Source of the DNA: Roseibium aggregatum
GTDB lineage: Bacteria; Pseudomonadota; Alphaproteobacteria; Rhizobiales; Stappiaceae
Assembly (NCBI RefSeq): GCF_014692675.1
Contig: NZ_JABFCZ010000018.1
Span: forward strand, 1-64,000
DNA: 64,000 bases
Reading direction: 5' to 3'
Part shown: positions 61,127-64,000 of the stretch, piece by piece
Position numbering within the stretch: position 1 is the stretch's first letter
How the letters are laid out: every line of letters begins with the position of its first letter
Position numbers and translations under genes: made by a program
The notes under the pieces: model-generated
Told to the model about the DNA's origin: nothing
The model's input: the letters and a program-made list of their open reading frames with translations, nothing else
Databases searched by the model: none

Positions 61127-62032
61127 CTAACCCTTGCCTTTGGTTTTCGTTTTGCCCGCCTTTGCATTTTTTATCAGGAATTCGATGATCTTTCCGGCGA
61201 CGTCGATCCCGGTCGCGTTCTCCACGCCTTCCAGGCCAGGGGAGGAATTGACTTCCATCACCACCGGGCCGTGATTTGACCGCAGCATGTCCACGCCACA
61301 GACATTGAGCCCCATGGCCTTCGCGGCGCGAACCGCGATTGACCGCTCTTCGGGCGAAATCCGGACCCGCGCCGCAGTGCCGCCGCGGTGCAGATTGGAG
61401 CGGAACTCGCCTTCCGGTCCGCTTCGCTTCATGGCTGCCACCACCTTGCCGCCGACCACCAGCGCCCGGATGTCGGTACCGCCGGCCTCCTTGATGAACT
61501 CCTGCACCAGAATGTTCACATTGGCGCCGCGGAAAGCCTCGATCACCGACTTGGCGGAGCGTTCCGTATCCGCCAGAACGACACCGATGCCCTGGGTGCC
61601 CTCAAGGAGCTTGATGACCACCGGAGCACCGCCCGCCACCTTCAGGACCTCTTCCGTCATCTTCGGATCATGCGCAAAGGTCGTCACGGGCAGGCCGATA
61701 CCGTCGCGCGCCAGAAGCTGCAGCGAGCGCAGCTTGTCGCGCGAGCGTCCGATAGCGACGGATTCGTTGAGCGGATAGACACCCATCATTTCGAACTGGC
61801 GCAGAATGGCCAGGCCGTAAAAGGTGATCGAGGCCCCGATGCGCGGAATGACCGCGTCGTAACCGGTCAGTTTTTCCCCGTTGTAATAGATCTCCGGCCG
61901 ACGCGCGGCGATGTTCATGTAGCATCGCAATGTGTTGATGATGTCGAGCTGCAGCCCCCGCTCCTCGGCCGCCTCCTTGAGCCGCTTGTGCGAATAGAGA
62001 TCCGCGTTCCGCGCCAGCATTGCGATTTTCAT
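61127..62032 (-). CDS. rimK: RimK-family ATP-grasp ligase
   Basis: A 301-aa ATP-grasp enzyme. RimK adds glutamates to ribosomal protein S6 in E. coli; others ligate Glu to small molecules. Visible are the N-terminal [40 protein letters not shown] (ATP loop), [20 protein letters not shown] and [18 protein letters not shown] with Mg ligands. The C-terminus is Lys-rich. GGAGG lies 6 nt before the ATG at 62032. It is between rimB-like and AstE-like genes in one operon. Confidence 0.92.
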   Translation of the reverse strand: MKIAMLARNADLYSHKRLKEAAEERGLQLDIINTLRCYMNIAARRPEIYYNGEKLTGYDAVIPRIGASITFYGLAILRQFEMMGVYPLNESVAIGRSRDKLRSLQLLARDGIGLPVTTFAHDPKMTEEVLKVAGGAPVVIKLLEGTQGIGVVLADTERSAKSVIEAFRGANVNILVQEFIKEAGGTDIRALVVGGKVVAAMKRSGPEGEFRSNLHRGGTAARVRISPEERSIAVRAAKAMGLNVCGVDMLRSNHGPVVMEVNSSPGLEGVENATGIDVAGKIIEFLIKNAKAGKTKTKGKG

Positions 62033-62130
62033 AAATAACCTCCAATCGGGATGGGATGCGGCCGGTCTGCCGGCCATCTGGCTGCCGCAACGCCTTTCGG
62101 GACGTCAGAATCCGAAGCGCTGGCGCGACA

Positions 62131-62613
62131 TTACTTGTGCGGCCATGACCCGGGAATGACGGGATCCCCGGCCAGAAAGGACCGGCCAGGATCGACAAGG
62201 ACGTTGCGGCCGCGGATTGCCGTTCGGCCCAGGATCATGTCGAACCCCATGTTCTCCCGGTTGGCCAGGGAGACTTCCACATGCCAGTGATGATGCCCGA
62301 GGATCAGCAAAGTCTCGATGACATGCCGCTGTTCGGGCACTCCGCTCGTGTTCTTGATGTCCCGCGCATCCGCGAGCGGAACCTCCACCTGCATATCGCG
62401 GTGATAGCGTGAACCGGGCAGACGAAAGCGCACCCAGCTCCTTCCGTCCCGATCGTAAATCTCCTGGTCCTCCGCATGCAAGGCCGACGTCCGCGCACCC
62501 GTATCGATCTTGGCCCGGATCAAGGGCAGATCGAGTTCCGGAAGGGCGACGAGTTCACGCCAGCCGATCACATCCGCAGGAGGTCCCGGCGTTTTAGGTT
62601 TCGCGGATTGCAT
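62131..62613 (-). CDS. rimB: RimB-like retropepsin-fold protease
   Basis: A protein of about 160 aa in the PF05618 family, long labelled ATP-dependent zinc protease. It has an aspartic-protease-like motif, D37-T38-G39 in AKIDTGARTSALHA, and the second-half signature DMILGRTAIRGRNVLVDPG. In Pseudomonas RimB works with RimK on glutamate tails of S6, which fits the gene order rimB-rimK here. The start is uncertain: no good Shine-Dalgarno before ATG 62613 (MQSAKPK), and ATG 62691 is possible. Confidence 0.83.
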   Translation of the reverse strand: MQSAKPKTPGPPADVIGWRELVALPELDLPLIRAKIDTGARTSALHAEDQEIYDRDGRSWVRFRLPGSRYHRDMQVEVPLADARDIKNTSGVPEQRHVIETLLILGHHHWHVEVSLANRENMGFDMILGRTAIRGRNVLVDPGRSFLAGDPVIPGSWPHK

Positions 62614-62881
62614 GCACTTTGGTTCCGGTTCCCGTTGTCCCAGTCGGATCGAGCGCCTTTTCCTGCCAGGCTCTCGTGAGACCTGAATCATAAATACGGA
62701 TTTATGATGCATGGAAAGCGGAAAAACACGTCGTCGACCTGCAAGACGGCAACCGCCACTCCCTCCTGTTCCAACATAGGTAAAAAAGATCCCCGGAACA
62801 CGCACAAAACCTTCAGTTCCATGCATGCACCAGGGCAGGTTGGGCTGCGGGGAGTCCGTTAAATCCTGTGGATCAGGCCGC

Positions 62882-62896
62882 TAGGGTCAGGACCCT
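62882..62896. repeat. Palindromic repeat TAGGGTC-AG-GACCCT, copy 2
   Basis: The same 15-nt core as at 27142, here 6 nt beyond the stop of the cytochrome gene. Both copies sit at the 3' end of a minus-strand gene, which suggests a dispersed palindromic element or a transcript-end signal. Confidence 0.6.
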
Positions 62897-62901
62897 GGAA
62901 A

Positions 62902-63486
62902 CTACTTCGCCTTTTCGATCTTCAGCTTGATCCCGGAGTACCATTCGGCAAGCGCGCGGATGTCGTCATCGCTGAGATCGGCAGCGATATCGGACATGAT
63001 TTCATGGGTCCGCTTGCCGCCCCGGAACGCCTTGAGCTGGGTGTCGATATACATCACCGTCTCGCCGGCAAGATTGGGCGCATCCTCCATGGTCGCGATG
63101 CCTTCAGCGCCGTGACAGGGCACGCAGGTCTCCGGCGCTTGCGCATCCGTCTTGCCGGCCGGCAGGCTCGCCGACGCCTTCTGTTCAGAATACCAGGCCG
63201 CCACATCGGCGATCGTCTGATCGTCGAGCGACTTGGCGACGACGCTCATCATCTCGTGGGTGCGCGCGCCGGAGCGGAACGCCAGCAGTTGCCGGGCGAT
63301 ATAGGACGCCGGCTCGCCGCCGATATTCGGTGCGATCGGAATTTTGGCCAGCCCCTCGATCCCGTGACAGGTCCGGCACATATTCGCTTTCTTGCGGCCA
63401 GCCGCCGGGTCGCCCGCCGGCATTTCCGCAAATGCGCTCTGGGCGAGGAAAACCCCGCCCAGAGCCAGTATCACGCCACGCAGCAT
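62902..63486 (-). CDS. Dihaem cytochrome c, c4-type
   Basis: A 194-aa periplasmic cytochrome. A signal peptide (about 1-20, LALGGVFLAQSAFA) is followed by two similar haem domains: CRTCH at 37-41 and CVPCH at 121-125, with Met-ligand candidates in THEMMS and THEIMS. The two halves repeat the same fold, as in cytochrome c4. The ATG at 63486 shares one base with the stop of the upstream PQQ-type dehydrogenase gene (TGATG), so it is the likely electron acceptor of that enzyme. Confidence 0.92.
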   Translation of the reverse strand: MLRGVILALGGVFLAQSAFAEMPAGDPAAGRKKANMCRTCHGIEGLAKIPIAPNIGGEPASYIARQLLAFRSGARTHEMMSVVAKSLDDQTIADVAAWYSEQKASASLPAGKTDAQAPETCVPCHGAEGIATMEDAPNLAGETVMYIDTQLKAFRGGKRTHEIMSDIAADLSDDDIRALAEWYSGIKLKIEKAK

Positions 63487-64000
63487 CAATTGCCCTCGTA
63501 CCAGATCCGGTAGATGGCACCGGCCAGGTCGTCGGACACCAGGATCGATCCGTCACGCAGTTCGGCGACATCGACCGGACGGCCGAGATACTCGCCGTTC
63601 TCGTCGATCCAGCCTTCCGCGAACGGCTCGCTGGTCGCGGTTCCGTCATCGGCAACGTAGGTCACCATCACACGGGCGCCGACCGGGGTCGTCCGGTTCC
63701 ACGAACCGTGCTGTGCGGAGAAGATGGCGCCCTGGTATTTGGCCGGGAACATCTTGCCCGTGTAGAACTTCATGCCGAGGTCGGCGGCATGGGCGACCTG
63801 CTCGACGGCCGGGAACACGATATCCGCCGGCGGCTCCTCGTTCTGATACTCGTTGGTGCGGGTATGACCGCCGCCGTACCACGGGAAACCGAAGTTCTGT
63901 CCGGCCGCGGTCGCATGGTTGATTTCACCCGGAGGGATGTCGTCGCCCATACCGTCGACCTGGTTGTCGGTGAACCAGACGTCGCCGGTCTTCGGATCGA
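63486..64000 (-). CDS. PQQ-dependent sugar dehydrogenase-like protein (5' end outside window)
   Basis: The C-terminal 171 codons of a soluble-glucose-dehydrogenase/sorbosone-dehydrogenase family beta-propeller protein; the frame is open to the window edge. Recognisable pieces are DVWFTDNQVDGMGDDIPPGE, NFGFPWYGGGHTR, FSAQHGSWNRTTPVGARVM and the last blade DGSILVSDDLAGAIYRIWY. Oxidation of a sugar or alcohol with PQQ in the periplasm, passing electrons to the coupled dihaem cytochrome, is the likely role. Confidence 0.88.
   Translation of the reverse strand, partial: DPKTGDVWFTDNQVDGMGDDIPPGEINHATAAGQNFGFPWYGGGHTRTNEYQNEEPPADIVFPAVEQVAHAADLGMKFYTGKMFPAKYQGAIFSAQHGSWNRTTPVGARVMVTYVADDGTATSEPFAEGWIDENGEYLGRPVDVAELRDGSILVSDDLAGAIYRIWYEGN

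Overview
The window is a typical high-GC alphaproteobacterial chromosome segment. Gene content points to the Hyphomicrobiales, most like Stappiaceae (Roseibium/Labrenzia/Stappia): tandem flagellins with flbT-flaF, a giant coiled-coil polar-growth-like protein, a DUF930 protein, the dgcN-dgcA pair and an mla operon whose permease carries a STAS domain. The genus is inferred from gene content, not from a search.

Layout. 1-220: the 3' end of an IS1182-like transposase, then a terminator. 255-2192: a Cache-type chemoreceptor. 2586-16522: a flagellar block with flaG, five tandem flagellins (three of about 384 aa, two of about 500 aa), flbT and flaF on the plus strand, facing the flgE-flgK-flgL operon on the minus strand. 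16808-23892: MoxR ATPase, a secreted protein, SixA-type phosphatase, YcjX/YcjF-like pair, PPK2 and a CoxE-like VWA protein. 23921-28090: UspA, an AraC regulator divergent from an MFS transporter, ferredoxin, an orphan HPt protein and a hypothetical. 28375-34452: the 1730-aa GPR/RgsE-like protein and a DUF930 protein. 34466-39811: MarR regulator and a four-gene Mla-type lipid transport operon. 39986-43185: dgcN-dgcA (D-glutamate use) and an MFS transporter. 43305-45833: a CheZ-like phosphatase convergent with a globin-coupled chemoreceptor. 46283-52927: PLP-dependent dehydratase, glycosyltransferase plus LpxH-like hydrolase, an SDR with a degenerate active site, a FadL porin and an FAH-family enzyme. 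52995-55873: TPP riboswitch, leader ORF, thiM, thiD and an orphan TRAP binding protein. 56007-64000: stand-alone RAM domain, EamA transporter, orphan molybdenum hydroxylase large subunit, the rimB-rimK-AstE-like operon, and a dihaem cytochrome c with a PQQ-type dehydrogenase that runs off the end.

The strongest candidate for an undescribed system is post-transcriptional. All five flagellin leaders carry a small hairpin 20-45 nt before the start codon. In four of them the stems differ completely in sequence but the 5-nt loop is always AGGA(A/C). Several leaders also pair up their own ribosome-binding site. The genes for FlbT (in Caulobacter a flagellin-mRNA leader-binding regulator) and FlaF lie directly downstream, so this looks like a self-contained RNA-level control circuit. 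Other points of note are a 28-aa leader ORF linking the TPP riboswitch to thiM, an orphan TRAP binding protein at the end of that operon, a CheZ with repeated FliM-like peptides in its acidic tail, and a homopolymer at the 5' end of the globin chemoreceptor that hides its true start.
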